Assembly (NCBI RefSeq): GCF_029109325.1
Contig: NZ_JAQKQJ010000010.1
Location: 682,001 to 746,000, forward strand
Length of the DNA stretch: 64,000 nt
Direction of reading: 5' to 3'
Source of the DNA: Nodosilinea sp. PGN35
GTDB taxonomy: Bacteria > Cyanobacteriota > Cyanobacteriia > Phormidesmidales > Phormidesmidaceae
Position 1 is the stretch's first letter. The number at the start of each line of letters is the position of its first letter. The translations under genes and the position numbers were made by a program. Shown in pieces: positions 27,929 through 37,135 of this stretch. The notes below the pieces were generated by a model. That model was not told where the DNA came from. It made no database searches and worked only from the letters and a program-made list of their open reading frames with translations.

Positions 27929-28528
27929 CTAGCCGGGGCGCTTGGGCCAGCTGTTGGCGCGCCGGTTTTGGGCGGCCAGCGCTACGGTCTCGGCAATGCG
28001 GCGATTGCGAGTCTCAGCCCGTTTGGCGCTGGCAATCCACTCTAAAATGCCCCGCTTAGCCGAACGGGGAAACGCCTCAAAATTGGCCCAGGCGGCGTCA
28101 TTTGCCTGAAAAGCCGCCGCCAGATCGGCGGGTACCTCCAGCCGCTCGATGGCATCCAGCCGCTCCCACGACCCGTCCTGCTTGGCTGTCTCAACCTTGG
28201 CCAGCCCCGGCGGCCTCATCAGCCCCGCCTCGGTGAGAGCGGCGATTCGCTGTTTGTTGAGTGCCGACCAACCTGTGCCCGGCTGGCGCGGTGCCATCCA
28301 CAGCATAGTGCGCTCGTCGTCGAGCTTGTTCCCTTTGCTGTCGATCCAGCCAAAGCAAAGCGCCTCTTCCACCACCTCGCTGTAGGAAACGTGGGGCCGA
28401 CCCGCCCGTTTTTTGTAGGTGATCAGCCACAGTCCTGAGGTGCGCCCGTGATTTGCCGCCAGCCACTCCCGCCACTCAGCCCGGCTTTCCACCTGCATAG
28501 AATTTTCGGGCGGTTGGGCTGCCATGGG
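27929..28528 (-). CDS. YdeI/OmpD-associated family protein
   Basis: 199 residues from the ATG at 28526-28528 (MAAQPPENSMQVESRAEWR); the frame is open further up, but that part is a 45-bp tandem repeat. The family blocks are SGLWLITYKKRAGRPHVSYS, EALCFGWIDSKGNKLDDERT and RQPGTGWSALNKQRI, with a basic C-terminus (ESAKRAETRNRRI-like). The YdeI family is annotated from E. coli genes linked to antimicrobial-peptide resistance, but the biochemical role is unknown. Soluble and full length. Confidence 0.85.
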   Translation of the reverse strand, partial: PMAAQPPENSMQVESRAEWREWLAANHGRTSGLWLITYKKRAGRPHVSYSEVVEEALCFGWIDSKGNKLDDERTMLWMAPRQPGTGWSALNKQRIAALTEAGLMRPPGLAKVETAKQDGSWERLDAIERLEVPADLAAAFQANDAAWANFEAFPRSAKRGILEWIASAKRAETRNRRIAETVALAAQNRRANSWPKRPG

Positions 28529-28532
28529 AGTC

Positions 28533-28621
28533 CTACGAGAATTGTGGGTCGTGGGTTTCACCATGAAATTCTAGAATCTACGAGAATTGTGGGCCGTGGG
28601 TTTCGTCATGAGATTTTAGGA
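28533..28621. repeat. Two-copy 45-bp tandem repeat
   Basis: CTACGAGAATTGTGGG(T/C)CG... is repeated at 28533 and 28578 with a few substitutions. It covers the region just upstream of the YdeI-like start and probably includes its promoter. Confidence 0.7.
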
Positions 28622-28718
28622 CAGAGGGGAGAAATAGTTGCGCTCAACCCACGCTACGCATTTACCTATTCCTTGCACCTCTTGCACTTAAAATTCAAAA
28701 TTCAAAACTGCCCCCGTC

Positions 28719-30140
28719 TCACCTCCCCCGCTCCGCCATGCTCAGGCGATCGCCCAGCTGCCGAATGGTCTGGGCCAGATCTAGATCGCGCTTCAGCAGC
28801 TTCTCGATTTTGGTGCAGCTGTAGAGCACGGTGGTGTGGTCTTTGCCGCCAAAGGCATCGCCAATTTTGGGCAGGCTGAGGTCGGTGTGACGCCGCATGA
28901 GATACATGCCCACCTGGCGGGCCTGGCTGATCTCGCGCCGTCGCGAGGAACCCTTGAGGTCGTCTACCGAGACGCCAAACTGCTCGGCCACCGCCGCCAG
29001 CACCGAGCTGGGGGAGGCCTCAATTTTATCCGTCGGCGGATTGAGCACCGTCTTTAGGTGCTCGACGGTCATGGGCAAGCCCGAGATCGAGGTGTAGGCG
29101 ATCGCGCGGATCAGCGCCCCCTCCAGCTCGCGAATATTCGAGGTGTAGCTGGCGGCGATGTACTCGATGGCCTCGCGGGGCAGCTGCACCTGCTCGTACT
29201 CGGCCTTCTTTTGCAGAATGGCGATGCGGGTCTCGTAGTCGGGGGGCTGAATGTCGGCAATCAGGCCCATGGAAAACCGCGAGATCAGCCGGTCTTGCAG
29301 CCGCATAATCTGGTTGGGGGGGCGATCTGAGGCCAGCACAATCTGCTTGCCCGCCTCGTGCAGCGTGTTGAAGGTGTGGAAGAACTCTTCCTGGGTGTAT
29401 TCTTTGCCCTCAATAAACTGAATATCGTCCACCAGCAAGATATCCACATCCCGGTAGTGGGAGCGAAAGTGCTGCATGCTGTCGCGGCGAATGGCGGTGA
29501 TCAGATCGTTGGTGAACTGCTCGGTGCTGACGTAGGCCACCCGCGCCTGGGGGGCAATCTCCTGGCGGTAGTGGCCGATGGACTGCATCAGATGGGTCTT
29601 GCCCAGGCCCACGCCACCGCACAAAAACAGCGGGTTAAACTCGCGCCCCGGCGACTCGGCCACCGCCAGAGCCGCCGCGTGGGCCATACGGTTGTTGGCC
29701 CCCACTACAAAGCGGGCAAACACGGCCTTGGGGTTGAGGTCGTTGTAGTTTTCCTGGGCCGGGGTGGGGGTATCCCCAGGGCGGGGGCGGGCGGGGGCGG
29801 GGGGCGACGGGCGGCTGGGCAGGGCGGGGGCGGCGGCGGGCCAGCTGACCTCCGCCATGGGCAGCAGTGCCGCCGAGGTGCTGTCGCCGTCGGGCACCAC
29901 CGTCACCTGCAGCTCAATGGCCTTGCCCAAAATATTGTTGACCACCTGGGTAATGGTGCCCGCATAGTGCTTTTGTACCCAGTTGCGGGCAAAGGGGTTG
30001 GGGGTCGAAATCACCAGGGCGCGATCGCTCAGGGTTTGCGCCTGGGCGGGCTTAATCCAGGTTTCAAAGGTGGGGCGGCTCAGCTCCACCTGGAGCTGGC
30101 TCAGCACCTCTTCCCACAACCGATTTAGGGCCTGATCCAC
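28719..30140 (-). CDS. dnaA: Chromosomal replication initiator DnaA
   Basis: 473 residues. Domain I ([17 protein letters not shown]), a Pro-rich domain II ([19 protein letters not shown]), the AAA+ domain with Walker [14 protein letters not shown] and Walker [18 protein letters not shown], and domain IV with the DNA-binding signature [17 protein letters not shown]. It opens the replication origin in an ATP-dependent way. dnaN is not adjacent, and I find no cluster of DnaA boxes in the flanks, which is common in cyanobacteria, where dnaA is often away from the origin. Confidence 0.97.
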   Translation of the reverse strand: MDQALNRLWEEVLSQLQVELSRPTFETWIKPAQAQTLSDRALVISTPNPFARNWVQKHYAGTITQVVNNILGKAIELQVTVVPDGDSTSAALLPMAEVSWPAAAPALPSRPSPPAPARPRPGDTPTPAQENYNDLNPKAVFARFVVGANNRMAHAAALAVAESPGREFNPLFLCGGVGLGKTHLMQSIGHYRQEIAPQARVAYVSTEQFTNDLITAIRRDSMQHFRSHYRDVDILLVDDIQFIEGKEYTQEEFFHTFNTLHEAGKQIVLASDRPPNQIMRLQDRLISRFSMGLIADIQPPDYETRIAILQKKAEYEQVQLPREAIEYIAASYTSNIRELEGALIRAIAYTSISGLPMTVEHLKTVLNPPTDKIEASPSSVLAAVAEQFGVSVDDLKGSSRRREISQARQVGMYLMRRHTDLSLPKIGDAFGGKDHTTVLYSCTKIEKLLKRDLDLAQTIRQLGDRLSMAERGR

Positions 30141-30204
30141 GGTTTACCTCTTAAATAACCGCTGCCCGAGGGCAGACATAGCGCATGGGTTAGCCAATGG
30201 CCGT

Positions 30205-30258
30205 CACCGCCTAGCCCGCTAGCGTTCTGGGGCCAGAACGCTAGCGGGCTAGGCGGTG
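30205..30258. repeat. Perfect 26-bp inverted repeat between dnaA and def
   Basis: CACCGCCTAGCCCGCTAGCG (30205-30224, arm continues to 30230) and its exact complement at 30233-30258 are separated by two bases. It lies 65 bases upstream of the dnaA start. If extruded or transcribed it forms a very stable stem. No T-run follows on either strand. The rest of the 381-base spacer between divergent dnaA and def shows no gene. Confidence 0.85.
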
Positions 30259-30521
30259 TAACCGTTCTCCCGAGGCCTGGCCGCAAGACTGGGGCAACCC
30301 AGCCCAAAGGGCCGTCGGGGATCTCCAGGGTACTAGATATGCAGATAAAAATGTCCCTAATTCTACATATAGCGTTTAACGAGAATCGGATCCGGTAGTG
30401 CTCCAATTAAACCAGGGGCCAGTGGCGTCCCGCTGGTCTATTGAACCACAGGAGCCCAGTCCCTGGGGGCGATGTATACAATGACTACAGTATTTGTCAG
30501 TTGTCCCCCAGCCGATTGCCC

Positions 30522-31163
30522 ATGGCCATGCCCGACTCCTCTCTGCCGCGCCTGCCCGAGACCCCAGGCCCAGATTTTGAAGCCCCAGATTCTGAAACCC
30601 CAGATTCTGAAACCCCAGATTCTGAAACCCCAGATTCTGAAACCAAGGTGCTCACCCTGGGGCAGCCGGTGCTGCGTCAGGTTGCCCAACCCGTAGAGTC
30701 TCTGGGCGATCAAGCCCTACAACGGCTCATCGATCAGATGCTGACGACGGTACAAAGAGCCAGCGGTGTCGGTATTGCTGCCCCCCAGCTGGGTCACTCC
30801 CTGCGGGTGCTGGTAGTGGCCTCGCGCCCCAACCTGCGCTACCCCCACGCCCCCTCCATGGAGCCCACGGTGCTGGTCAACCCGCGCCTGGTGGCGGTCA
30901 GCGATGAGCTGGAACTGGGCTGGGAGGGCTGTCTCAGCGTGCCGGGGGTACGGGGTCGAGTGCCGCGCCACCAAAGGGTGGAGGTGGCGTACTGCGATCG
31001 CTACGGGCAGCCCCAGAACCAGGTTTGGGAGGGCTTTGTGGCCCGCATCGTGCAGCACGAGGTTGACCACCTGGAGGGCAAGGTGTTTCTCGATCGCGTC
31101 GAATCGGAGACCGACCTGCTCTCCGAAGCGGCCTACCAGGCCATGGAGATCGCCCGTTTCTGA
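30522..31163 (+). CDS. def: Peptide deformylase
   Basis: 213 residues from the ATG at 30522 (a second ATG lies at 30528); the frame is open from 30441. It removes the formyl group from new proteins. The three metal-site motifs are intact: GVGIAAPQLG, WEGCLSVPG and QHEVDHLEG (Cys and two His bind Fe2+). Unusually, the first ~45 residues precede the enzyme core and contain four exact in-frame copies of PDSET and one variant, encoded by 15-bp tandem repeats. The extension is acidic and probably disordered. Confidence 0.95.
   Translation: MAMPDSSLPRLPETPGPDFEAPDSETPDSETPDSETPDSETKVLTLGQPVLRQVAQPVESLGDQALQRLIDQMLTTVQRASGVGIAAPQLGHSLRVLVVASRPNLRYPHAPSMEPTVLVNPRLVAVSDELELGWEGCLSVPGVRGRVPRHQRVEVAYCDRYGQPQNQVWEGFVARIVQHEVDHLEGKVFLDRVESETDLLSEAAYQAMEIARF
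30570..30644. repeat. 15-bp tandem repeat in the def N-terminus
   Basis: Five units of CCAGATTCTGAAACC (the first diverged), in frame, encoding PDFEA then PDSET four times. Identical units suggest recent slippage; gain or loss of one unit keeps the frame. Confidence 0.9.
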
Positions 31164-31271
31164 AAACTATCCAACGGAATCTGGGCCACCCCCGCTGCGT
31201 CTAGTACCTTGATAGCTCTGCCCCATCATCGGGGGCGTCGTTCTGGCCTGGCTAAGCCCCAAGGAGACAGC

Positions 31272-31631
31272 TTGAGTTCTGATTCGCAGCCCCCCATTAT
31301 TCCCCTCGACATGCTCGACACCGACTACGCCAAAATTGCGGCGGGGGAGCCCATACCCGACGACAAAAAGCAGCGACTCTCGGAAGACAGCTACGACTTT
31401 ACCCGCCTGGGTCGGCACATCGCCCGCTACCGCCACGGCCACCTCGACCAGCAGGGCCAGGACGACATTCTCTGCACCCTGGGCACTACCGCCGGGCTGT
31501 TTACCCGCGCCGATGTCGAAGACATGCACGATCGCCTGCGCCAGACGGGGCGGTTTTACCTCACCCCGGGCGAGCGCCAGCAGGTGATCAACTGGCTAGC
31601 GGACGAGTTGGGCATTGACTTAAAAGCATAG
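31272..31631 (+). CDS. Conserved hypothetical protein
   Basis: 119 residues from a TTG at 31272, chosen because AAGGAG lies five bases upstream; the frame is open from 31209. Segments such as MLDTDYAKIAAGEPIPDDKK, FTRLGRHIARYRHGHLDQQG and ADVEDMHDRLRQTGRFYLTP suggest a helical soluble protein. I do not recognise the family. It follows def by 108 bases and may be co-transcribed. Confidence 0.6.
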   Translation: MSSDSQPPIIPLDMLDTDYAKIAAGEPIPDDKKQRLSEDSYDFTRLGRHIARYRHGHLDQQGQDDILCTLGTTAGLFTRADVEDMHDRLRQTGRFYLTPGERQQVINWLADELGIDLKA

Positions 31632-31668
31632 GTGCATCGCCCCCCGCCCCCTATTCCCTAGCCCACAG

Positions 31669-32124
31669 CTAAGCCTCGCGGGGGTAGATGTAGAGGGCGG
31701 GCAGGGGGCGATCGCTGCCTGCGATCGTCGCGGTGGCCCCTGGGCTGCCCTGTACCTGGGGTACCGCCGCCGCCACCTCGGCAACCCGCTCAGCACCGCT
31801 CTGGTGCAGGGTCGTCAGCCAGGCCCAGCCGCAGTCCGCCAGGCGTTCCACATCGACGCCGCCGTAGGTGGGCTCAAAGGGGCGCAGGCGGTTGACCCCC
31901 TCCCCCAGCAGAATGCAGGCCCCTCGCCAGTTGTGGTTGCCCAGGTGATACAGCCCTACCGCAATCTGCAAAATACCCTGGTAGAAGGGCTTTTCCAGCG
32001 GGTCGGCCTCCATCCAGATCGCTTCGAGCACATCGTGGCAGGCGTAGTAATCGCCCTGATTGAATAGGGCAAGCCCCTCCCCAAGACGGGGATCAACACT
32101 GTCGCAGGAGGTATAGGGGCCCAT
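31669..32124 (-). CDS. DUF309 family protein
   Basis: 151 residues. The DUF309 pattern is clear: GLALFNQGDYYACHDVLEAIW, then FYQGILQIAVGLYHLGNHNW followed by RGACILLGEGVNRLRPF. The conserved His/Glu of 'ACHDVLEAIW' and the helix pair suggest an all-helical fold. Function is unknown. The C-terminal ~40 residues are not part of the domain. Divergent from glmM with ~90 bases between starts. Confidence 0.85.
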   Translation of the reverse strand: MGPYTSCDSVDPRLGEGLALFNQGDYYACHDVLEAIWMEADPLEKPFYQGILQIAVGLYHLGNHNWRGACILLGEGVNRLRPFEPTYGGVDVERLADCGWAWLTTLHQSGAERVAEVAAAVPQVQGSPGATATIAGSDRPLPALYIYPREA

Positions 32125-32215
32125 GGCGATGGGGGAACTGGCCTAAAGGGATAGTTCCATCCTAGGGCAGAGGTGCTATCCTCCACTGTGAGTGTGAGGT
32201 GTGAGGAAAATTAAC

Positions 32216-33688
32216 ATGGTAAGTTCTCCGGTGAGACCGACGGGCACAGTACCCGTCGGTCATCAGGTCGGTAATACCGAAATTGTGATCGAACCCGCTG
32301 CTAAAGGATTTGGCAGCCGGGCGCTGCCCCCCGGTTCGCTGTTTGGCACCGACGGCATTCGCGGCAAAGCGGGGGATCTCTTGACCGCGCCGCTGGCGAT
32401 GGAAATTGGCTACTGGGCGGGGCAGATTCTCCAGGCCCAGGGGCTGACGGATGGGCCGATTATTTTGGGTCAAGACTCCCGCACCTCGGGGCATATGCTG
32501 GCGACGGCCCTCTCCGCTGGGCTCACCTCCGCCGGGCTAGACGTGTGGCACCTGGGGCTCTGCCCCACCCCCGCTGTGGCCTACCTGGCCGAGTCGTGCC
32601 AGGCCCTGGGGGGCATTATGATTTCGGCCAGCCACAACCCCCCCGCCGACAACGGCATCAAGTTCTTTGGCGGCGATGGCACTAAGCTGGCCAGCGGCGT
32701 GCAGGCCACCATCGAGGCGGCGCTGCGGGGGCAGGCGACGGCGATCGCCCCCCGGTCTACCTGGGGACAGTGCTATTACCGCCCCGAACTGGTCAACCGC
32801 TACGCCAGCTTTTTGCACGAGCCCCTGCTGCCCGGCCTCAACCTGGCGGGCATGAAGGTGGTGCTCGACATGGCCTGGGGCTCGGCCACCCGCCTGGCGG
32901 AGCAGGTCTTTGGGGAGGCCGGGGCCGAGGTGATCGCCCTGCACGGCGCGCCCGACGGCGATCGCATCAATGTTGACTGCGGCTCGACCCATCTCGAGCC
33001 CCTCAAGGCCGCCGTTGCCGCCCACGGTGCCGACCTGGGCTTTGCCTTTGACGGCGATGCCGACCGGGTGATGGCCGTCGATGCCCAGGGGCGCGTGGTC
33101 GATGGCGACTACATTCTCTACATCTGGGGTCAGCACTTGCAGGGCCAGGGCCGCCTGCCCGACAACACCGTCATCTCAACGGTGATGGCCAACCTGGGCT
33201 TTGAGCGGGCCTGGGAAAAACTGGGCGGCACCCTGGTGCGCACTCCGGTGGGAGACCAGCACGTGCACAGCGAGATGGTGCGGCGGGGGGCGATGCTGGG
33301 CGGCGAGCAGTCGGGCCACATTCTCTGCCACCACTACAGCCTGACCGGCGATGGCATTCTCACCGCGCTGCACCTGGCCACCCTGGTGCAGTCCCTCGGC
33401 GGTTCCCTGGCCGCCCTGGTGGATCACAGCTTTCAGACCTATCCCCAAAAGCTTCAAAATGTGGCGGTGGTTGACCGCGATCGCCGCCTCAACTGGCAAG
33501 ACTGCGCCCCCGTGGGGCAAGCGGTCGAAGCCGCCGAGCGGGCCATGGGCAGCGCCGGGCGAGTGCTGGTGCGCCCCTCGGGCACCGAGCCGGTGATTCG
33601 GGTCATGGTCGAAGCCATCGACGCCGCCCTGGTCGATCGCTGGACGCAGCACATTGTGCAGGCCGTCACCCAGCACCTGGCGGTGTAG
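32216..33688 (+). CDS. glmM: Phosphoglucosamine mutase
   Basis: 490 residues from the ATG at 32216, with GAGGA suitably spaced before it (a GTG at 32201 would overlap that site). It converts glucosamine-6-phosphate to glucosamine-1-phosphate for peptidoglycan and lipopolysaccharide. The family landmarks are FGTDGIRG near the start, the phosphoserine loop [12 protein letters not shown], the Mg2+ loop [14 protein letters not shown], and the phosphate-binding [14 protein letters not shown]. The N-terminal ~40 residues before FGTDG are longer than in E. coli, as in other cyanobacteria. Confidence 0.94.
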   Translation: MVSSPVRPTGTVPVGHQVGNTEIVIEPAAKGFGSRALPPGSLFGTDGIRGKAGDLLTAPLAMEIGYWAGQILQAQGLTDGPIILGQDSRTSGHMLATALSAGLTSAGLDVWHLGLCPTPAVAYLAESCQALGGIMISASHNPPADNGIKFFGGDGTKLASGVQATIEAALRGQATAIAPRSTWGQCYYRPELVNRYASFLHEPLLPGLNLAGMKVVLDMAWGSATRLAEQVFGEAGAEVIALHGAPDGDRINVDCGSTHLEPLKAAVAAHGADLGFAFDGDADRVMAVDAQGRVVDGDYILYIWGQHLQGQGRLPDNTVISTVMANLGFERAWEKLGGTLVRTPVGDQHVHSEMVRRGAMLGGEQSGHILCHHYSLTGDGILTALHLATLVQSLGGSLAALVDHSFQTYPQKLQNVAVVDRDRRLNWQDCAPVGQAVEAAERAMGSAGRVLVRPSGTEPVIRVMVEAIDAALVDRWTQHIVQAVTQHLAV

Positions 33689-33793
33689 CCCGTCCACCGA
33701 TGGCCCTGGCTCAGCTCTCTGGCTGTGGGGCAAGCAGCTCTATCTTTGGGGCGCTCTGTCTTTGGGGCAATGGAGCATCGACCGGCATAAGAC

Positions 33794-33913
33794 TATAGCT
33801 GTGGCCAGTCTGATTAGGAGAATTTCCCTGGGAACGTTCAAATGTTTGAACGTTCAAACGTTTAAGCGTTCCTAGGGTGGCTGAATGTCCTAACCCGATT
33901 GACCATGGTTATA
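33794..33913. mobile_element. MITE family C, copy 4
   Basis: 120 bp from TATAGCTGTGGCCAGTCTGA to GACCATGGTTATA. Its central palindrome is extended compared with the other copies (AACGTTCAAATGTTTGAACG and further ACGTT units). It sits in the 364-base spacer between glmM and the glycosyltransferase gene; no other feature is seen in that spacer. Confidence 0.8.
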
Positions 33914-34052
33914 CGATGGCGATCGGGCAATAGCCAGCGAGTTGACTTCACTGCCCCAGCCCCACGCCGGGCAGCGGCCAAGCCGGTAGGATAGAGCTGT
34001 CTGGGGAGCGCACTGCGATCGCGGCCTGTCTTTACATTTCGAAAGCGTCACC

Positions 34053-34904
34053 ATGAACATCAGCGTTGTCATACCTTGCTTTAATGCTGCTCCCGTGATT
34101 CGGCAGCAGCTAGACGCCCTGACTCAGCAAACCCTTGCCCCCTACGAGGTCATCGTCGCCGACAACGGCTCTACCGACGACAGTCGAGCCATCGTTGAGC
34201 AGTACCGCGATCGCCTGCCCAGGCTCACCCTGGTCGATGCCTCAGCGGTGCGCGGGGCCTCCCACGCCCGCAACGTCGGGGCCAAAGCCGCCACCGGAGA
34301 CTACCTGGCCTTTTGCGATGCCGACGATGTGGTTGATCAGGGCTGGCTGGCGGCCCTGGCTAAGGCCTTTGCCGACCACGGCTTTTTAGCCTGCCGCCTC
34401 GACTACGAATTCCTCAACAACGACACCAGCAACACCTCCCAAACCACCGGGCTACAGCAGTTTAGAACGCCATTCTTTCCCTTTGCAGGGGGCTGTGGGC
34501 TGGCCATAGAGCGGGAGCTGCACGCAGCGGTGGGGGGCTTCGACGAGGGGATCTCCCATCTAGAAGATGCCGACTACTGCATTCGGGTGCAGATGGCGGG
34601 CCATCCCCTGGTTTTTGTGCCCGAGGCCGTGGTGCACTACCGCTACGGCCCCGGTGCCCAGGAGTCGTTTCTGGAGTCTCGGCAGGCCACCTACCGCAAG
34701 GCCTACAACTGGGGCTACGGACTGGCCACCCTCTACCTGCGCTACCGCGACCAGGGCATGCAGCTCCACGGGCTGGCCCCCCGGCTGGTGCTGATTCCCC
34801 TGTGGGGGCTGCGGGCGATCGGGTCTGGCTTTCGATCGCACCACAGCCTCTGGCGGCTGGGCTGGCACATGGGCGTCGTCAACCGCTTGCTGAGTGCGTC
34901 TTAA
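34053..34904 (+). CDS. Family 2 glycosyltransferase
   Basis: 283 residues. The GT-A fold of GT2 enzymes is visible: ISVVIPCFNAAPVIRQQLDA, EVIVADNGSTDDS, ARNVGAKAATGDYLAFCDAD with the metal-binding D-A-D-D, and FDEGISHLEDADYCIRVQ with the likely catalytic Asp. It would transfer a sugar from a nucleotide donor to an unknown acceptor, perhaps a cell-surface glycan. No membrane anchor, and no other glycan gene beside it. Confidence 0.88.
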   Translation: MNISVVIPCFNAAPVIRQQLDALTQQTLAPYEVIVADNGSTDDSRAIVEQYRDRLPRLTLVDASAVRGASHARNVGAKAATGDYLAFCDADDVVDQGWLAALAKAFADHGFLACRLDYEFLNNDTSNTSQTTGLQQFRTPFFPFAGGCGLAIERELHAAVGGFDEGISHLEDADYCIRVQMAGHPLVFVPEAVVHYRYGPGAQESFLESRQATYRKAYNWGYGLATLYLRYRDQGMQLHGLAPRLVLIPLWGLRAIGSGFRSHHSLWRLGWHMGVVNRLLSAS

Positions 34905-35020
34905 AAGGGTGCGGCCAGAGGGGGAGAGCCACGTTCCAAGCTGAGGCCAACGCTCCCTGCTAGGATGGATTTTGTGCCCCAGGGGCGCGCTGTTTTCTTC
35001 GAGGCGACCATGCAAATTTT

Positions 35021-36190
35021 ATGCAAATCTATTTAGACTACAGCGCTACTACGCCCCCGCGCCCGGAGGCCATAGCCGCGATGCAGGCGGCCATGGCCGA
35101 GCAGTGGGGCAACCCCTCCAGCCTGCACCACTGGGGCAGCCGCGCGGCCACCGGGCTGGAGCAGGCCCGCCTGGGGGTGGCAGCTCTCATCAACGCCGCT
35201 ACCGCTGACTCAATTGTGTTTACGGCGGGGGGCACCGAGGCCGACAACCTGGCCCTGCTGGGGGTCGCCCGACGCTACCGGGTGCCCCAACACCTGATTA
35301 TTTCGGCGGTGGAGCACTCGGCCATTGCCAAGCCCGCCCAGTACCTCGAACAGCTGGGTTGGCAGGTGACCCGGCTGCCCGTGGATGCCCAGGGTCGGGT
35401 GAGCCCCGCCAGCCTGCGCCAGGCCCTGCGCGACAACACCGTGCTGGTGTCGATTATTTACGGTCAGAGCGAGGTGGGCACCCTGCAACCCATCGAGGTG
35501 CTGGGGCAGATCGCCCGCGACCACGGGGCGCTGTTTCACACCGATGCAGTACAGGTGGCCGGGCGGCTGCCCATCGATGTGCAGACCCTGCCCGTCGATC
35601 TGCTGTCGCTCTCCAGCCACAAACTCTACGGCCCCCAGGGGGCCGGGGCCCTGTACGTGCGCCCTCAAGTCGAGCTTGAGCCGCTGCTGGGCGGCGGCGG
35701 TCAGGAATTTGGCCTGCGTTCGGGCACCCAGGCGGTACCGACCCTGGCTGGGTTTGGGGCGGCGGCGGCCCTGGCGGCGGCGGAAATGCCCGCCGAAACC
35801 CTGCGGCTGATCGGGCTGCGCGATCGCCTCTTTGAGCAGCTGGCCGAGGTAGCTGAGCTAGTGCCCACGGGCGATCGCCGCCACCGGCTGCCCCACCACG
35901 CCAGCTTTTGCCTGACCGCCGCCGATGGCGATCGCCTCAGCGGTCGCACCCTGGTGCGCGAGATGAACCTGGCGGGCATTGGCATCAGCGCTGGCTCGGC
36001 CTGCCACAGCGGCCAGGTCAGCCCCAGCCCGGTGCTGCTGGCCATGGGCTACGGCGATCGCGCCGCCCGCTGCGGCATTCGCCTCACCCTGGGGCGACAC
36101 ACCACCGCCGCCGACATCGACTGGACGGCGATGGTGCTGCGCCAGGTGCTCCAGCGCGTTCTGGTTCCCTTGACCCTTTCTCCGGTGTAG
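35021..36190 (+). CDS. Cysteine desulfurase (NifS/IscS family)
   Basis: 389 residues (MQIYLDYSATTPPRPEAIAA). A PLP enzyme that takes sulfur from cysteine for Fe-S clusters and thio-modifications. The PLP lysine is in LSSHKLYGPQGAGALYV, the His in SAVEHSAI stacks on PLP, and the reactive Cys is in ISAGSACHSGQVSPS. Full length. Cyanobacteria have several paralogues, so iscS or nifS cannot be assigned. The DUF1995 gene follows by 7 bases, suggesting co-transcription. Confidence 0.93.
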   Translation: MQIYLDYSATTPPRPEAIAAMQAAMAEQWGNPSSLHHWGSRAATGLEQARLGVAALINAATADSIVFTAGGTEADNLALLGVARRYRVPQHLIISAVEHSAIAKPAQYLEQLGWQVTRLPVDAQGRVSPASLRQALRDNTVLVSIIYGQSEVGTLQPIEVLGQIARDHGALFHTDAVQVAGRLPIDVQTLPVDLLSLSSHKLYGPQGAGALYVRPQVELEPLLGGGGQEFGLRSGTQAVPTLAGFGAAAALAAAEMPAETLRLIGLRDRLFEQLAEVAELVPTGDRRHRLPHHASFCLTAADGDRLSGRTLVREMNLAGIGISAGSACHSGQVSPSPVLLAMGYGDRAARCGIRLTLGRHTTAADIDWTAMVLRQVLQRVLVPLTLSPV

Positions 36191-36197
36191 ACCTGCC

Positions 36198-36950
36198 ATG
36201 GATGGTGCTATGGATTCTGTCACGACTCCCGCTGGGGCCGGTGTGCCCGCCAGTCTTGAAGCGGCGATCGCCCAGGCGCGGGGGGCCACCCAGGCCGCCA
36301 TCGAGGCGGGGGTGCCGCGGATGATGGTGGAGCTGGTCTACTCCGAGCTGAAGGGTCTGCCCGTCGCCGCCCAGTTTTACCCGGTGCTGCAAGAGCTGGG
36401 GCTGGCCTTCAAAATTTACTTTCCCGACGCCGGGTCGGCGGCTTTGGCCCGCCGCAACTGGGGTAACCCCGAGTTTGTGGTGCGGGGCATTGGCGAGCTG
36501 CACAGCGAGATGGAGCCCGGTGACCAGGCCTATCTATTTGTGGAACCCTCGTCCATTGAGGTCAGCCAGGTCGAAGAGATGTGCGCCCAGGCGGGCGACG
36601 CCTTTGTGATCATGCTCAACCCCAAGCTCGAAGATGTCGCCACCATAGGCATTGGCTACGCCGGGCGGCAGCTGCGCGATCGCTTCCTCAGCACCCTCGA
36701 GCCAGTCTACTACCTGCGGCCCCTGGAGGGGGCGGTGCTGCTGCGCTGCTACCCGCACCCCTGGCAGCTGTGGCAGGAAACCGACACCGGCTTTACCCTG
36801 CTGGGTGAAATGCCCCAAAAACCCTCTGGAGAGGCGATCGATCGCCTGCTGATGGGCGAGGCCGCCGCCCCGGACGCAGCGGCCCCCAGGGGCAAGCGGG
36901 GTGGTTTTTTAAGCGAGCTTCAGGGATTCATTCGCGCCCTGACCCAGTAG
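36198..36950 (+). CDS. DUF1995-like protein
   Basis: 250 residues; an internal start at 36210 (MDSVTTPAG) is equally possible. The layout 'MVELVYSELKGLPVAAQFYP', 'KIYFPDAGSAALARRNWG', 'YLFVEPSSIEVSQVEEMC' and 'FVIMLNPKLEDVATIGIGYA' matches what I know of DUF1995, a cyanobacterial and plastid family that includes the photosystem II accumulation factor LPA3. Its role here is probably in photosystem assembly, but that rests on family memory. Soluble, no signal peptide. Confidence 0.75.
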   Translation: MDGAMDSVTTPAGAGVPASLEAAIAQARGATQAAIEAGVPRMMVELVYSELKGLPVAAQFYPVLQELGLAFKIYFPDAGSAALARRNWGNPEFVVRGIGELHSEMEPGDQAYLFVEPSSIEVSQVEEMCAQAGDAFVIMLNPKLEDVATIGIGYAGRQLRDRFLSTLEPVYYLRPLEGAVLLRCYPHPWQLWQETDTGFTLLGEMPQKPSGEAIDRLLMGEAAAPDAAAPRGKRGGFLSELQGFIRALTQ

Positions 36951-37135
36951 CGAGGCAGCGGCGACCGCCAACGCCTCACTATTCCTCCCGCCAGGGCAAG
37001 AATCGTGCCTCAGGGATACTGTCTTGAGCCCTGACCTGGGGTTATACTGCACTACACCGCCCGCCCGATTAGCCCCTGTTGCGCCCGCTGCTTTCAAGCC
37101 AACCCTGTTCTACGACTGGTGAGTTACGATAGCCC

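Noticed and set aside
30141..30521. Possible replication origin next to dnaA
   Set aside because: No DnaA boxes (TTATCCACA-like) or AT-rich unwinding region; only a GC-rich palindrome. dnaN is absent too.
30438..30713. Minus-strand frame with GFRIW repeats
   Set aside because: This is the reverse reading of the 15-bp tandem repeat in def and not a separate gene.
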